Assembly (NCBI RefSeq): GCF_030581075.1
Contig: NZ_JAUQSW010000004.1
Span: 372,001-436,000 of the forward strand
DNA from: Hymenobacter cheonanensis
GTDB lineage: Bacteria; Bacteroidota; Bacteroidia; Cytophagales; Hymenobacteraceae
Length of the DNA: 64,000 nucleotides
Direction of reading: 5' to 3'
A program made the position numbers and the translations under genes. The notes below the pieces were generated by a model. It saw only the letters and a program-made list of their open reading frames with translations. It ran no database searches and was not told the DNA's origin. Each line of letters begins with the position of its first letter. Position 1 is the first letter of the stretch. Of this stretch, positions 25,116-33,787 are shown piece by piece.

Positions 25116-26324
25116 CTAGCGGTGGCTCGCCGCCTGTTCCAGCAGCCGCTGCATTTGCGCGGCTAGCGCCCTGCGGTCAAATTCGGTCCGGGCAAGGACT
25201 TGGCCGCGCGCGCCGGCCGCGGCCAGGCCCTGCGGGTCGGCAAGGGCCGCCTGCAGCCGGCTGGCCAGCGCCGGCGCATCGCCAGCTGGGGTGTACCAGC
25301 CGCAGCCGTGCGCTTCGACCAGGGTTTTGGTCCAGCCTTGGTTGGTAACCACTACCGGCGTGGCCACGGCCAGCGCATCGTAGAGCTTGGCGGGCGAGTT
25401 GGCATCGAGCACCGGCAAGCCTAAGAAAGAAACCACGGCCACATCGGCCAGCGCAAACCAGGTAAAAACCGCGTGCCGCGGCTGCCCGCCCACCAGCCGG
25501 ATGCGCCCCGGCCAGCGCGCCGCTGCCGCCGCTACCAGCGGCGCAAAGTAGCCGTGCCCCAAAAATAGAAACGTCACGCCCGGCTCAGCGGCCACCAGGG
25601 CTTCGGCCGCCGCCACCACCGTGGGCATGTCATTGGCCCGGCCGAATGTGCCCGCGTAGAGCACTATGCGCTGGCCGGCTAGCCCCTGCTCGTGGCGCAG
25701 GGCCGCCACCGCGGCGGGTGTGGCCCGGGCCGCCAGGTGCAGGTCGGTACCATTGAGCAGCGTCGTTATTTTGGCCGGGGGCAGGCCTAGCCCGGCTACA
25801 TAGGCGCTCATATCGGGCGAGAGGGGCACGATGTGCGCCGCGCTTTCATACAGCCTTTTCTCCAGCGCGAACAACTGCTGCCGGGCCAGTGCCGTAGGCA
25901 CGGCGCCCATGGCCACCGGAAACGAGGGCCACAAATCCTGCACCTCAAACACCCACGGCACCCCCCAGTGCCGCGCCACCCGCGCCGCCGCCCAGGCCGC
26001 CGTAAGTGGCGTGCTGATGCCCCACACCACATCGGGCCGGGCCAGGCGGCGGCCAGCGCGCACCGCCCAGGCCGCGTATTGGGCAAAGGCCAGCGCCCGC
26101 CGCGCCGGGCCCATCTTGTTGTTGTAGGGAATGTTAGCCTCCAGTATTTCCACCCCCGGCGGTACCCAGGGCCACTGCTGCGTAAGCTGCTGGCTGCGCC
26201 AGGCAGGAGTCGTGAGCAGTGTTACGCGGTGGTGCTGCGCAATTTCAGCCAGCAGCGTGTAGTGCCGGCTGGTGGCCGGGCAGTCGGGGCTGGTGTGGTA
26301 CTGGCTGAAAACCGCGATGTGCAT
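25116..26324 (-). CDS. Glycosyltransferase family 4 (WbuB-like)
   Basis: From ATG 26324 (MHIAVFSQYHTSPDCPATSRHY) the protein has 402 residues with the GT-B fold of family 4. The N-terminal domain binds the acceptor. The C-terminal domain has VLYAGTFGRANDMPTVVAAAEALV, VTFLFLGHGYF and LDANSPAKLYDALAVATPVVV, where a GT4-type EX7E pattern is degenerate. WbuB-like enzymes transfer amino sugars in surface polysaccharide synthesis. The 20 codons before ATG 26324 lie in an inverted repeat and are not part of the protein. No polysaccharide genes adjoin it. Confidence 0.82.
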   Translation of the reverse strand: MHIAVFSQYHTSPDCPATSRHYTLLAEIAQHHRVTLLTTPAWRSQQLTQQWPWVPPGVEILEANIPYNNKMGPARRALAFAQYAAWAVRAGRRLARPDVVWGISTPLTAAWAAARVARHWGVPWVFEVQDLWPSFPVAMGAVPTALARQQLFALEKRLYESAAHIVPLSPDMSAYVAGLGLPPAKITTLLNGTDLHLAARATPAAVAALRHEQGLAGQRIVLYAGTFGRANDMPTVVAAAEALVAAEPGVTFLFLGHGYFAPLVAAAAARWPGRIRLVGGQPRHAVFTWFALADVAVVSFLGLPVLDANSPAKLYDALAVATPVVVTNQGWTKTLVEAHGCGWYTPAGDAPALASRLQAALADPQGLAAAGARGQVLARTEFDRRALAAQMQRLLEQAASHR

Positions 26325-26330
26325 TTCTTC

Positions 26331-26413
26331 AATGAGTGAATGAGGGAGTTGGTGAATGAGTGAATAAGAAAGACAGACACTCATTCATTCACCAACTCAC
26401 TCATTCACTCATT
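26331..26413. repeat. Inverted repeat built from GAATGAGT units
   Basis: Arms 26331-26363 and 26381-26413 (33 bases, two mismatches) are made of short GAATGAGT-type repeats around a 17-base loop. It fills the gap between gldB and the glycosyltransferase gene. The gldB stop codon (26412-26414) overlaps its edge. Confidence 0.85.
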
Positions 26414-27443
26414 ATTTTTTGGGTCGATAATGCGAGTCGTTGAGCAATCGTTGCGTATCCTTTTGCGCCATCAGCTGGGCTAGCGTCACGTCGGAATGCT
26501 CGGCCATGTACTTGCGCACTATTTGCAGGCCTACCCACTGGCCCACCCGGCCGGGGCAGGTGCGGTCAATCTCAGGCACGTTGGGCCGCTCACCCACGTA
26601 TTTCTGAATCACGAAAGGCGTGGTGCTGAAGAGCAGATTGTTCTCCAGAAAATGCCCCCAGATGCGCGCCTCGTTGAATTTGACATTCGCCAACTCCTTC
26701 GCCGAATAGCCCAGCAGCAGCGAATCGGGGGTGCAGGGCAGCACCTGGCCCGCAAAGTAGAGCCGCTTGCCCTGGTCCACCATCTGGTCGAGCATCGAGG
26801 TAGCAGTGAGCTGGTGGCGGTTGTACTTGCTCGACACGGCCAGGGCTAGCGTGGGCAGCACGTTGGCCGGGCGGTAGCGCCGCAGCATATACTGCGGCAG
26901 GTCGGGCCGGTACTTGGCCTGCGGCCCGGCAAACCAATCAATGCTGATAACCAGCAGGCTGTCATTGATATAGATATCCTTGCCCAGCAGCCCGCTCACG
27001 TAGGTAGCGGCCACGGGCGGTGTCTTAAAGTCAGGAAAGTAATAGTTCACCCGCCCAAACATTCCGGCCATATCCTTGCGCAAAGCGGACGAATCGGCGA
27101 AGGCCGTCGCCGTTTGCTGACTCAGCTGCTGCAAGGCAGGGTTGGTGGCTAGCTGCGCCAGGGCCTTGGCCAGGGTGTCGGGCGGGGCTTGGCCGGCTTG
27201 CAGGTAGTAGCGTCCAAAAACCGGATTGGCCCGCATAAAATGCAACCCTTGCGCCGGATTCTTAATCTGAAAGAAAGTCCGTTCGAGGTGCGTCAGGTGC
27301 AGCGGTGCGGTGGGCGCACCGGCGGCGGGGTCGGGCCGGCAGCCATCGGCCGCGCCCTGGCGGCAGCCGGCTAGCAGCCCAGCCGCTGCCAGCAGCCCCA
27401 AAATAAAAGAAGAGAGTTTCAAGCGCGGAGTATTTTTGTGCAA
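26412..27443 (-). CDS. gldB: Gliding motility lipoprotein GldB
   Basis: A 343-residue lipoprotein. The lipobox LLAGC gives a lipid-modified Cys at residue 26. The GldB family pattern is visible in THLERTFFQIKNPAQG, FGRVNYYFPDFKTPP, KDIYINDSLLVISIDWFAG and GRVGQWVGLQIVRKYM. In Flavobacterium, GldB is needed for gliding and T9SS function. The carboxy terminus ends inside the inverted repeat at 26331-26413. It is upstream of, and probably cotranscribed with, the glycosyltransferase gene. Confidence 0.85.
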   Translation of the reverse strand: MHKNTPRLKLSSFILGLLAAAGLLAGCRQGAADGCRPDPAAGAPTAPLHLTHLERTFFQIKNPAQGLHFMRANPVFGRYYLQAGQAPPDTLAKALAQLATNPALQQLSQQTATAFADSSALRKDMAGMFGRVNYYFPDFKTPPVAATYVSGLLGKDIYINDSLLVISIDWFAGPQAKYRPDLPQYMLRRYRPANVLPTLALAVSSKYNRHQLTATSMLDQMVDQGKRLYFAGQVLPCTPDSLLLGYSAKELANVKFNEARIWGHFLENNLLFSTTPFVIQKYVGERPNVPEIDRTCPGRVGQWVGLQIVRKYMAEHSDVTLAQLMAQKDTQRLLNDSHYRPKK

Positions 27444-27505
27444 AATTACACTTGTTCAACGCCCTATCCCGTTCCCTAGTACCAAGTAGTGCTTATCACC
27501 ACCTT

Positions 27506-28198
27506 ATGAAAAAAATATTTCTTACCCTCGCCGCCCTCGCCGTGGCTCCTGCTGCCTTCGCGCAAGTTGAAATCGGCCTCAAAATATCTCCGTCTATCAG
27601 CTACCTGCGTACCAGCTCGCAAAGCAATGATTTCCAGAATGGTAATAGCAAAATAGGTTTCGGCGGCGGTATTTTCCTCGATTATTTTTTCGGCGAAAAC
27701 TACGCCTTCAACACCGGCTTGTTTCTGACGGGTAAAGGCGGCTCGTACTCCTATAAAGAAGGAACGGTACTTGGCACGCCCGGTTCGGTGGGCACCACCA
27801 CCGTTACCCAAAAGCTAGGCATCGATTACCTGGAGCTGCCAGTAACCATTAAGCTCTTCACCAACGAGATATCCCCGGGCACCCGCTTGTATTTCCAGGT
27901 GGGCCCATCGGTGGCGGTGCCCGTAGGGGCCCGCATCAACGGCGATAAGTACAGCAACGACCCCTTCAATTCCAATGCCCAAACGAAGGCGTCTGACCGT
28001 GTGTTTGCCGTTGACTTTAACGTACTAGGGTCAATCGGAGCCGAGTACCAGTTGGGCCACAGCACCAAAGTGCTCACAGGCATCAGCTACCACCACGGAT
28101 TAGTTGACCTTGACCGCTACTTTGAGAAAGACCGGGGCTTCAGCGACGTAAGCATTAAAAACAGCGTTTTTGCCCTGGATTTAGGGCTCAAATTCTAA
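27506..28198 (+). CDS. PorT-like outer-membrane beta-barrel protein
   Basis: From ATG 27506 the protein has 230 residues, with a signal peptide (MKKIFLTLAALAVAPAAFA) and alternating strands typical of an eight-stranded PorT/OmpW-type barrel (GFGGGIFLDYFFGENYAFNTGLFLTGKGGSYSY, GSIGAEYQLG). It ends in an aromatic residue (DLGLKF), the usual barrel signature. Many such barrels in Bacteroidota have no known function. It is divergent from gldB and convergent on the RNase gene. Confidence 0.75.
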   Translation: MKKIFLTLAALAVAPAAFAQVEIGLKISPSISYLRTSSQSNDFQNGNSKIGFGGGIFLDYFFGENYAFNTGLFLTGKGGSYSYKEGTVLGTPGSVGTTTVTQKLGIDYLELPVTIKLFTNEISPGTRLYFQVGPSVAVPVGARINGDKYSNDPFNSNAQTKASDRVFAVDFNVLGSIGAEYQLGHSTKVLTGISYHHGLVDLDRYFEKDRGFSDVSIKNSVFALDLGLKF

Positions 28199-28382
28199 TC
28201 ACGGATTAGCACGGATTTCAGCGGATTTCACGGATTTGGTGGACACCGCTGATGCTTGCCACTATATAAGCTTAATCACAAAAAAGGCTACCCAAATGGG
28301 TAGCCTTTTTTGTGTACCGTAAATCTTAGCGGCGTCCACAAAATCCGTGAAATCCGCTCTAATTCGTGCTAATCCGTGATTT
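28197..28382. repeat. Inverted repeat, CACGGATT family, copy 1
   Basis: Arms of about 48 bases (28197-28244 and 28335-28382) are made of repeated CACGGATT/AATCCGTG units. They flank a terminator hairpin (28279-28312). The barrel gene ends with TAA overlapping its left edge, and the RNase gene takes its last codons and TAG stop (28369-28371) from its right arm. Confidence 0.9.
28279..28312. terminator. Bidirectional terminator inside the CACGGATT repeat
   Basis: AAAAAAGGCTACCCA pairs with TGGGTAGCCTTTTTT around a two-base loop, with A and T runs on both sides. It lies between convergent genes. Confidence 0.9.
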
Positions 28383-29979
28383 CGACGACCTCGCGGTCCT
28401 GCGCGCGCGCCATGGCGGCGGCGGCCGAGTGCAGCTCAATCTGCTCGCCGTGCTCGTCTTCGATTCGGAAGTCGGTGAGGCCTAGCGAAGTATCCTTCAT
28501 TACCTTTACCCACTTATAGTATTTCAAATACCATTTCATCTGCCGGCTCACCAGCCCTTTGGTATAGAAAGCGTGCAGGAATGGATGCACAAAAAGCGTG
28601 ATACCCGCCTGATTCTGATTAACCAGCAGGTCATCAATGCTATTGTCAATCTCGTCGGTAACCTGGATGGAGGCGGAAATCTTGCCGGTGCCGCCGCAGG
28701 TAGGGCACACCTCGCCGGTCACGATAGTCTCGGCCGGGCGCACCCGTTGCCGGGTTATCTGCATCAGCCCAAACTTGGTAATGGGCAGGATAGTAAACTT
28801 GGCCTTATCCTGCTTCATGATGTGGTACACCGCATCCTCCACCTTCTTGCGGCTCTCGGCAGCGCGCATGTCGATGAAGTCTACCACGATAATACCACCC
28901 ATATCGCGCAGGCGCAGCTGGCGGGCTACTTCTTTGGCGGCCAGCAGGTTAATCATGAGGGCAGTCGCCTCCTGGTCGTTTTCCTGGTTGCTCTTCGAGC
29001 CCGAGTTTACATCCACTACGTGCAGCGCCTCGGTATGCTCGATAACGAGGTAGCCGCCGCCCGGCACGCTCACCGTTTTGCCAAACAGGGTTTTGAGTTG
29101 CTTCTCAATGCCCAGGTGCTCAAACACCTTGGCTTTGTTATTGTGCAGCTTCACCAATCCTAGCTTGTCGGGAGCAATTTTCTGCACGTACTCCTTCATC
29201 TCCTCAAAGCGGCCGGGCGTGTCAACCACAATCGAGTCGAACGACTCGTTGAGCATGTCGCGCAGCATTGAAGAAGTACGGCCTAGCTCGCCCAGCATCT
29301 TATCGCGGGGCTGCCCCTTGCGCAGGTTCTGGTAAAGCGTATTCCAATTATCGACCATGCTCTGCATGTCGCGGTCGAGTTCGGCTACTTCGTGGCCTTC
29401 GGCCACCGTGCGGATAATTACGCCAAATCCCTCGGGCTTAATGCTGGCAATGAGGCGCTTAAGACGGTCGCGTTCGGTCTTGCTAACGATTTTTTTCGAT
29501 ACCGAAATGGTATTCGTAAAGGGCATGAGCACCAGGTAGCGGCCGGCCATCGAAATATCGGTGCTCACGCGGGGGCCTTTGGTTGAGATGGGTTCTTTTA
29601 CCACCTGCACCAGCAGGTTCTGGCCTTTCTTGAACACGCTGTCGGCCTTACCCACCTTGTCGAGCGGCTCTTCCAGCTTAAAGTTTTCCAGGCCAGCGCT
29701 TTGGGCCTGATGCTTCATCACGCTGCCTACCCACTTATTGAGGGAAGGAAACTGTTCGCCCAGGTCGCCATAGTGCAGAAAGGCATCCTTTTCGGAGCCG
29801 ATATCAACAAAGGCCGCGTTGAGGCCGGGCATCACCTTGCGCACGATACCCAGGAAGATGTCGCCCACCGCATAGTTGGTGTCGTTGCGGTCGAAGTGAT
29901 ACTCAATCAGCCGCTTATCCTGGAGCAAGGCAATCCGCTCCCCCTCGGGGGTGGAATTGATAATTAATTCATTGCTCAA
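28369..29979 (-). CDS. rng: Ribonuclease E/G family endoribonuclease
   Basis: Endonuclease for rRNA and mRNA processing. The likely start is TTG 29979 (SNELIINSTPEGERIALLQDKRLIEYHFDR), giving 536 residues. The frame is open upstream, but those 40 residues are not conserved in character. An S1 RNA-binding domain lies near residues 37-125. The DNase I-like catalytic part contains VVDFIDMR with the metal-binding Asp residues, and the Zn-link CPTCGGTG follows. It lacks the long disordered tail of proteobacterial RNase E, so it is RNase G-like. The C-terminus (EITD) is encoded by the inverted repeat at 28197-28382. A 247-base structured leader precedes it. Confidence 0.9.
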   Translation of the reverse strand: MSNELIINSTPEGERIALLQDKRLIEYHFDRNDTNYAVGDIFLGIVRKVMPGLNAAFVDIGSEKDAFLHYGDLGEQFPSLNKWVGSVMKHQAQSAGLENFKLEEPLDKVGKADSVFKKGQNLLVQVVKEPISTKGPRVSTDISMAGRYLVLMPFTNTISVSKKIVSKTERDRLKRLIASIKPEGFGVIIRTVAEGHEVAELDRDMQSMVDNWNTLYQNLRKGQPRDKMLGELGRTSSMLRDMLNESFDSIVVDTPGRFEEMKEYVQKIAPDKLGLVKLHNNKAKVFEHLGIEKQLKTLFGKTVSVPGGGYLVIEHTEALHVVDVNSGSKSNQENDQEATALMINLLAAKEVARQLRLRDMGGIIVVDFIDMRAAESRKKVEDAVYHIMKQDKAKFTILPITKFGLMQITRQRVRPAETIVTGEVCPTCGGTGKISASIQVTDEIDNSIDDLLVNQNQAGITLFVHPFLHAFYTKGLVSRQMKWYLKYYKWVKVMKDTSLGLTDFRIEDEHGEQIELHSAAAAMARAQDREVVEITD

Positions 29980-30226
29980 CGTAGTAAGTTGGTTAAAGTA
30001 GCCTGCCGGGCCCGAAGGCGGCAGTGGCTTGCCCCGAAACCGGCAAAAGGGAAGCCAGGACCAAGAGTGTCCCAGCTTCCCCTCGCGAGCCACGGCCACT
30101 GCCCACTAGGGCAGCCCGGCGCACCACGGTAGTCGTCCGCGTGGCGGAGGCTACGTGAGAGATAGGCAGGCACCAGGGCGTTGAGCGCCGCACTGCCTGC
30201 CTCTTACTCCGCACTAAGTCAGAAGA
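29980..30226 (-). other. Structured leader region upstream of the RNase E/G gene
   Basis: This 247-base gap has no convincing gene. It holds hairpins AGGCAGGCA/TGCCTGCCT (30164-30172 with 30194-30202) and GGGAAGC/GCTTCCC (30049-30055 with 30075-30081). If it is transcribed from upstream of the 29-residue gene, it would form a long structured 5' region before rng. In E. coli the rne leader mediates autoregulation; that parallel is inference only. Confidence 0.4.
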
Positions 30227-30316
30227 TTACTTCTTCTTGTGGCGGTTCTTGCGCAGGCGCTTCTTGCGCTTGTGGGTGGCAATCTTATGGCGTTTACGTT
30301 TTTTACCGCAGGGCAT
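30227..30316 (-). CDS. Very small basic protein, COX24/AURKAIP1 (mS38)-like
   Basis: A 29-residue ORF starting MPCGKKRKRHKIATHKRKK and ending NRHKKK: 19 of its 29 residues are Lys, Arg or His. I recognise it as the small, highly conserved Bacteroidota protein carrying the COX24/AURKAIP1 C-terminal motif, related to mitochondrial ribosomal protein mS38. Its composition suggests rRNA binding. It is upstream of the RNase gene on the same strand. The start codon and length are clear; assignment to the ribosome is inference from the family. Confidence 0.8.
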   Translation of the reverse strand: MPCGKKRKRHKIATHKRKKRLRKNRHKKK

Positions 30317-30419
30317 TGTCGTGAGGAGTTAAAAGGTAGATATGAATGATTTCCGATTTCGGCTTGCTAAGCTGGGGTGCAAAAGTAGCACCTTTCCGGC
30401 TAGCCGCCCGACGCCGGGA

Positions 30420-31364
30420 TTAATTTCGAAGTTTGGCCAGTTCCTCATCTACCGACGCGGCCAGGGCCGGGTCAGCGCTGAGGCTCTTAGCTTTCTGGAA
30501 AGCCGCGCGGGCCGCGGGCCCTCGGTTGGTGCGAGCCAGCGATACGCCGAGGTAGAATTGACCTTCCACATTTTTGGGGTTCACCTGCACCAGCTGCGCA
30601 AAGCGTTCTACAGCTTTGTCATACTGATTGCTCTGGATGGCCAGGATACCTAAGTTGTAGAGAACCTTCTCGTTCTTAGGGTCTTGCTCCAGCACTTCAC
30701 GCAGCAGTCCAATCCCTTTTACGGGGTTGTCGCTGCTCATGTAAGCCATGCCCAGATTGGTTTTGGCGTCGAGGTTATTGGGGTTAGCTTGCAGCACGTT
30801 GTCGTACAGCTCGCGGGCCCGGTCGCCCAGCATTTTCTTGCGCTCAGCCGAAGCCGCGAAGCTATACGCCTGAAAATAAGCGTCGGCCGCCTGCTGCCAG
30901 GCTTTTTCGCTGGGCTGCGCCGCCGCTAGGCCCGCCAAATAAAAACCGGCACTATCGAAGCGCTGCACCGTGGCGTAGCGGGCCGCCAGCGTGGTAGCTA
31001 CCTGGCGGCGGCTGGCCGCGGGGGCCGTGCGATACTGCGCCAGTAGGGTATTAAGCTCCTGGCGCTGGGCCGCAGTGGCCTGGGTATGCGGGGCACTGGC
31101 CGTGGCAGCGGGGCTAGCCTCGCCGGCTACGGTGCCGGTTTCGGCCGGGCGCGGGCCCGAAGAAGCATCGGCCTTCGAACCGTTGGTGGCGATGCCGCCG
31201 CCGTCGCGCGTGGCCGTGCGCGCCGCATCCTGGTTGAGAGCGGCCTTTCCTTCCTTAGGCTTCACAATGCCTTTGGGCAGCATGTAAAGCCCACCCGCCA
31301 GTGCCAGGGCACCGGCCAATAGCAGAATCTGGTGCGTACTGGTAGGGGAGGAGGTCGAAGCCAT
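30420..31364 (-). CDS. Membrane-anchored TPR protein
   Basis: From ATG 31364 the protein has 314 residues. One hydrophobic segment near the N-terminus (ILLLAGALALAGGLYML) anchors it, followed by a low-complexity Ala/Thr/Gly linker. At least three TPR units occupy residues about 170-300 (NLDAKTNLGMAYMSSDNPVKGIGLLREVLEQDP, EKVLYNLGILAIQSNQYDKAVERFAQLVQVNP, EGQFYLGVSLARTNRGPAARAAFQKAKSL). It is likely a periplasm-facing scaffold. It lies downstream of the HU gene, which suggests cotranscription, but an inverted repeat (31396-31457) separates them. Confidence 0.75.
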   Translation of the reverse strand: MASTSSPTSTHQILLLAGALALAGGLYMLPKGIVKPKEGKAALNQDAARTATRDGGGIATNGSKADASSGPRPAETGTVAGEASPAATASAPHTQATAAQRQELNTLLAQYRTAPAASRRQVATTLAARYATVQRFDSAGFYLAGLAAAQPSEKAWQQAADAYFQAYSFAASAERKKMLGDRARELYDNVLQANPNNLDAKTNLGMAYMSSDNPVKGIGLLREVLEQDPKNEKVLYNLGILAIQSNQYDKAVERFAQLVQVNPKNVEGQFYLGVSLARTNRGPAARAAFQKAKSLSADPALAASVDEELAKLRN

Positions 31365-31395
31365 GCTAAAAAAAGAGGTTGGGCTGGTAAGCGAT

Positions 31396-31457
31396 GGGGT
31401 GATAAGGAAGGAACCCGCGACCTGCCTCGCGGCTAGCCGGTCCGCCCTTATCACCCC
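31396..31457. terminator. Inverted repeat between the HU and TPR genes
   Basis: GGGGTGATAAGG (31396-31407) pairs with CCTTATCACCCC (31446-31457), 31 bases past the HU stop. It has no T-run; it could be a 3'-end hairpin of the HU transcript. Confidence 0.5.
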
Positions 31458-31487
31458 AACACTTTTCTTACCGTAAGCTGCTTATAA

Positions 31488-31835
31488 TTAAGCTTTTGCT
31501 TTTTTAGTGCTCTTGGCAGCCTTCGGCGCTTTATCCGAAGCATCACCAGTAATTTTCTTGCTGGCTTTAATCTTGGCTACAAACGTTTTGCTCGGCTTGA
31601 AGCTCGGGATGTAGTGCTCGTCGATGATGAGCGACGTGTTCTTCGAAATATTGCGGGCTACTTTGCGTGCACGCTTCTTGTTGACGAACGAGCCGAAGCC
31701 ACGAACGTAGATATTGTTGCCCTCGGTCATCGAATCCTTCACTACTTTGAAGAAGGCTTCGACGGTCGTCAGCACATCGGCTTTCTCAATGCCGGTTTTT
31801 TGCGAGATTTCGGAAATTACCTCAGCTTTGGTCAC
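31488..31835 (-). CDS. HU/IHF-family DNA-binding protein
   Basis: A nucleoid-associated protein that bends DNA as a dimer. The likely start is GTG 31835 (TKAEVISEISQKTGIEKADV), giving 115 residues; the frame is open further upstream without conserved sequence. The core GNNIYVRGFGSFVNKKRARKVARNISKNT is standard HU, here followed by a basic C-terminal tail rich in Lys, Ala and Ser (about 25 residues). It is divergent from mutY, the usual order in Bacteroidota. Confidence 0.88.
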   Translation of the reverse strand: MTKAEVISEISQKTGIEKADVLTTVEAFFKVVKDSMTEGNNIYVRGFGSFVNKKRARKVARNISKNTSLIIDEHYIPSFKPSKTFVAKIKASKKITGDASDKAPKAAKSTKKAKA

Positions 31836-32023
31836 GTTGGTAAGGGGGGGTACTAAAAGTGAAAAAAAAATATCGGGCGGATAATCAGCCGTTTTCGACG
31901 TAAATCCTTGCCCGGCAGGAGGTTCGTCATTCGAAACGGAGCGCAAAGGTACTCCTTAATTCTTGTTCGGCCAATGGAAACTTCCAAGTTTTTCCAACGG
32001 CCAAGATATTCTGCCTCATTATT

Positions 32024-33133
32024 TTGCTTAAAACTGCATCCACTACGGCCCCGGTTCCATCCCGTTCATTCTTGGCGCAGGCGTTGCTGGCCTGGTACCC
32101 GCGGCACCGCCGCGACTTGCCCTGGCGGCACACCCGGGACCCCTACGCCATTTGGCTTTCCGAAGTTATTCTCCAGCAAACCCGCGTGGCCCAGGGCTTG
32201 CCCTATTACCTTGATTTTCTGACCTCTTACCCCACGGTGCACGACCTGGCTGCTGCCCCCGAGCAGGAGGTGCTGCGCCACTGGCAGGGCCTGGGCTACT
32301 ACTCCCGGGCGCGCAACATGCACCACACGGCCCAGCAGGTAGTAAGCGAGTTTGGCGGGCAGTTTCCGGGCACCTACGCTGGCCTGCGCCAGCTGAAAGG
32401 CGTGGGGCCCTACACGGCCGCGGCCATCGCTTCATTTGCCTTCGATGAGGCCGTAGCGGTGCTCGATGGCAACGTGTTTCGGGTGCTGGCCCGGGTTTTT
32501 GGGCTCCATTCCGACATTGCGGCCCCTAGCTCGCGCAAAGAGTTTCAGGCTCTGGCCGACCAGCACCTGCCGCCCGCCCACGCCGCCGAGTTCAACCAGG
32601 CCATCATGGAGTTTGGGGCTTTGCAGTGCACGCCCGCCAAGCCCGATTGTCTGTTTTGCCCCCTGCAAAGCCAGTGCTGGGCCTTTCAGCACGGGCAAGT
32701 GGCGCTGCTGCCCATAAAGGCGAAAGCGAAGGCTAGCCGCACGCGCTATTTCCACTACCTCGTGCTGCGCCACGGCGAGCAACTGTACCTGAAAGAGCGC
32801 CTGGCCGGCGATATCTGGCAGGGCCTCTACGACTTTGCCCTGGCCGAAACCGACAGTGCCGACCTGCCCGCCGCCGAAATATTACGACACGTAGAAGCGC
32901 TAGGGGGGCAATATGATACGAGCCGCGTGGCCGAAGACCGGCCCGCCCCGACTTTGCGCCACGTACTCAGCCACCAGAAGCTGGAGGCCCGCTTCCATGC
33001 CGTGTGGCTAGCCGCAGCGTTGCCCGAGGCAACGCTGCGCGATACCGGCCTGCGCGCCTATTCGGCCGCGGAGATTGAGGAATTGCCCAAGCCAGTCCTG
33101 ATTAGCAATTACCTGGGTAAAATCAACGGCTAG
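32024..33133 (+). CDS. mutY: A/G-specific adenine glycosylase
   Basis: Removes adenine mispaired with 8-oxoguanine. The start used is TTG 32024. E47 (LSEVILQQTRV) and D148 (VLDGNVFRVLAR) are the catalytic residues, and LKGVGPYTAAAI is the helix-hairpin-helix. The iron-sulfur cluster loop is C202-X6-C209-X2-C212-X5-C218. A C-terminal MutT-like domain (residues about 235-365) recognises the oxidised base. It lies upstream of ssb, as in many Bacteroidota. Confidence 0.92.
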   Translation: MLKTASTTAPVPSRSFLAQALLAWYPRHRRDLPWRHTRDPYAIWLSEVILQQTRVAQGLPYYLDFLTSYPTVHDLAAAPEQEVLRHWQGLGYYSRARNMHHTAQQVVSEFGGQFPGTYAGLRQLKGVGPYTAAAIASFAFDEAVAVLDGNVFRVLARVFGLHSDIAAPSSRKEFQALADQHLPPAHAAEFNQAIMEFGALQCTPAKPDCLFCPLQSQCWAFQHGQVALLPIKAKAKASRTRYFHYLVLRHGEQLYLKERLAGDIWQGLYDFALAETDSADLPAAEILRHVEALGGQYDTSRVAEDRPAPTLRHVLSHQKLEARFHAVWLAAALPEATLRDTGLRAYSAAEIEELPKPVLISNYLGKING

Positions 33134-33171
33134 CAGAATTTTTGCTAACATTTTTTGGCAAAATTGCTAAT

Positions 33172-33179
33172 TAAATTTG
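33172..33179 (+). promoter_or_regulatory. Candidate -7 box (TAAATTTG) of the ssb promoter
   Basis: TAAATTTG matches the Bacteroidota sigma-A -7 consensus TAnnTTTG and lies in an AT-rich stretch between mutY and ssb. An upstream TTG about 17 bases away is a possible -33 box, at slightly short spacing. Confidence 0.45.
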
Positions 33180-33279
33180 CATAGGCAATCGCTTATGCGT
33201 AATTTTAGGTCGTCGAAAGTCCCGGACTGCCCGTGGCTTTTGATGTCACTTTTTAAACTAGCGAAGACTAGCAAACAAC

Positions 33280-33702
33280 ATGGCCGGAGTAAACAAAGTA
33301 ATTTTGGTGGGCAATTTGGGGAAAGACCCCGAAGTGCGCCATCTCGAAGGAGGCAATAGCGTAGCCCATTTTACGCTGGCTACCAACGAGTACTACAAGG
33401 ACAAGCAAGGCGCCCGCGTAGAGCGCACCGAGTGGCACAACATCTCGGCGTGGCGCGGCCTGGCCGAGCTGGCCGAGAAATACCTGAAAAAAGGCACGCA
33501 GGTGTATATAGAGGGCAAATTGCGCACCCGCCAGTACCAGGACAAGGACCAGCAGACGCGCTACATTACCGAAATTATCGCCGAAGAAATTTCGTTGCTC
33601 GGCGGCCGGCCGGCCGGTGCGCCAACTGCCGCCGCTAGCCCCGCCGCCGAGGAAAGCGTGAGCCTGCGGCAGGAGCCGGAACTGGACCAGCTGCCTTTTT
33701 AA
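33280..33702 (+). CDS. ssb: Single-stranded DNA-binding protein
   Basis: A 140-residue SSB. The OB fold spans residues 1-110 ([53 protein letters not shown]). A short Ala/Pro linker follows. The acidic C-terminal tip ends LDQLPF, which recruits partner proteins. It is followed by a strong terminator at 33723. Confidence 0.95.
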   Translation: MAGVNKVILVGNLGKDPEVRHLEGGNSVAHFTLATNEYYKDKQGARVERTEWHNISAWRGLAELAEKYLKKGTQVYIEGKLRTRQYQDKDQQTRYITEIIAEEISLLGGRPAGAPTAAASPAAEESVSLRQEPELDQLPF

Positions 33703-33722
33703 GGCCTAGTAGCGCGCAGTAA

Positions 33723-33755
33723 ACCAAAGCCCCGGCACCAAGCCGGGGCTTTGGT
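33723..33755 (+). terminator. Terminator after ssb
   Basis: ACCAAAGCCCCGGC pairs with GCCGGGGCTTTGGT around a short loop, 21 bases after the ssb stop. It is strong but lacks a long T-run. Confidence 0.75.
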
Positions 33756-33758
33756 GCG

Positions 33759-33787
33759 TTGGGCCGGGTGGCGGCCTGTTAACTTTG
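33759..33787 (+). promoter_or_regulatory. Candidate gldD promoter
   Basis: TAACTTTG (33780-33787) matches TAnnTTTG exactly. TTG at 33759 gives a -33 element with 18 bases between the boxes. The ATG of gldD lies 22 bases downstream. Confidence 0.6.
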
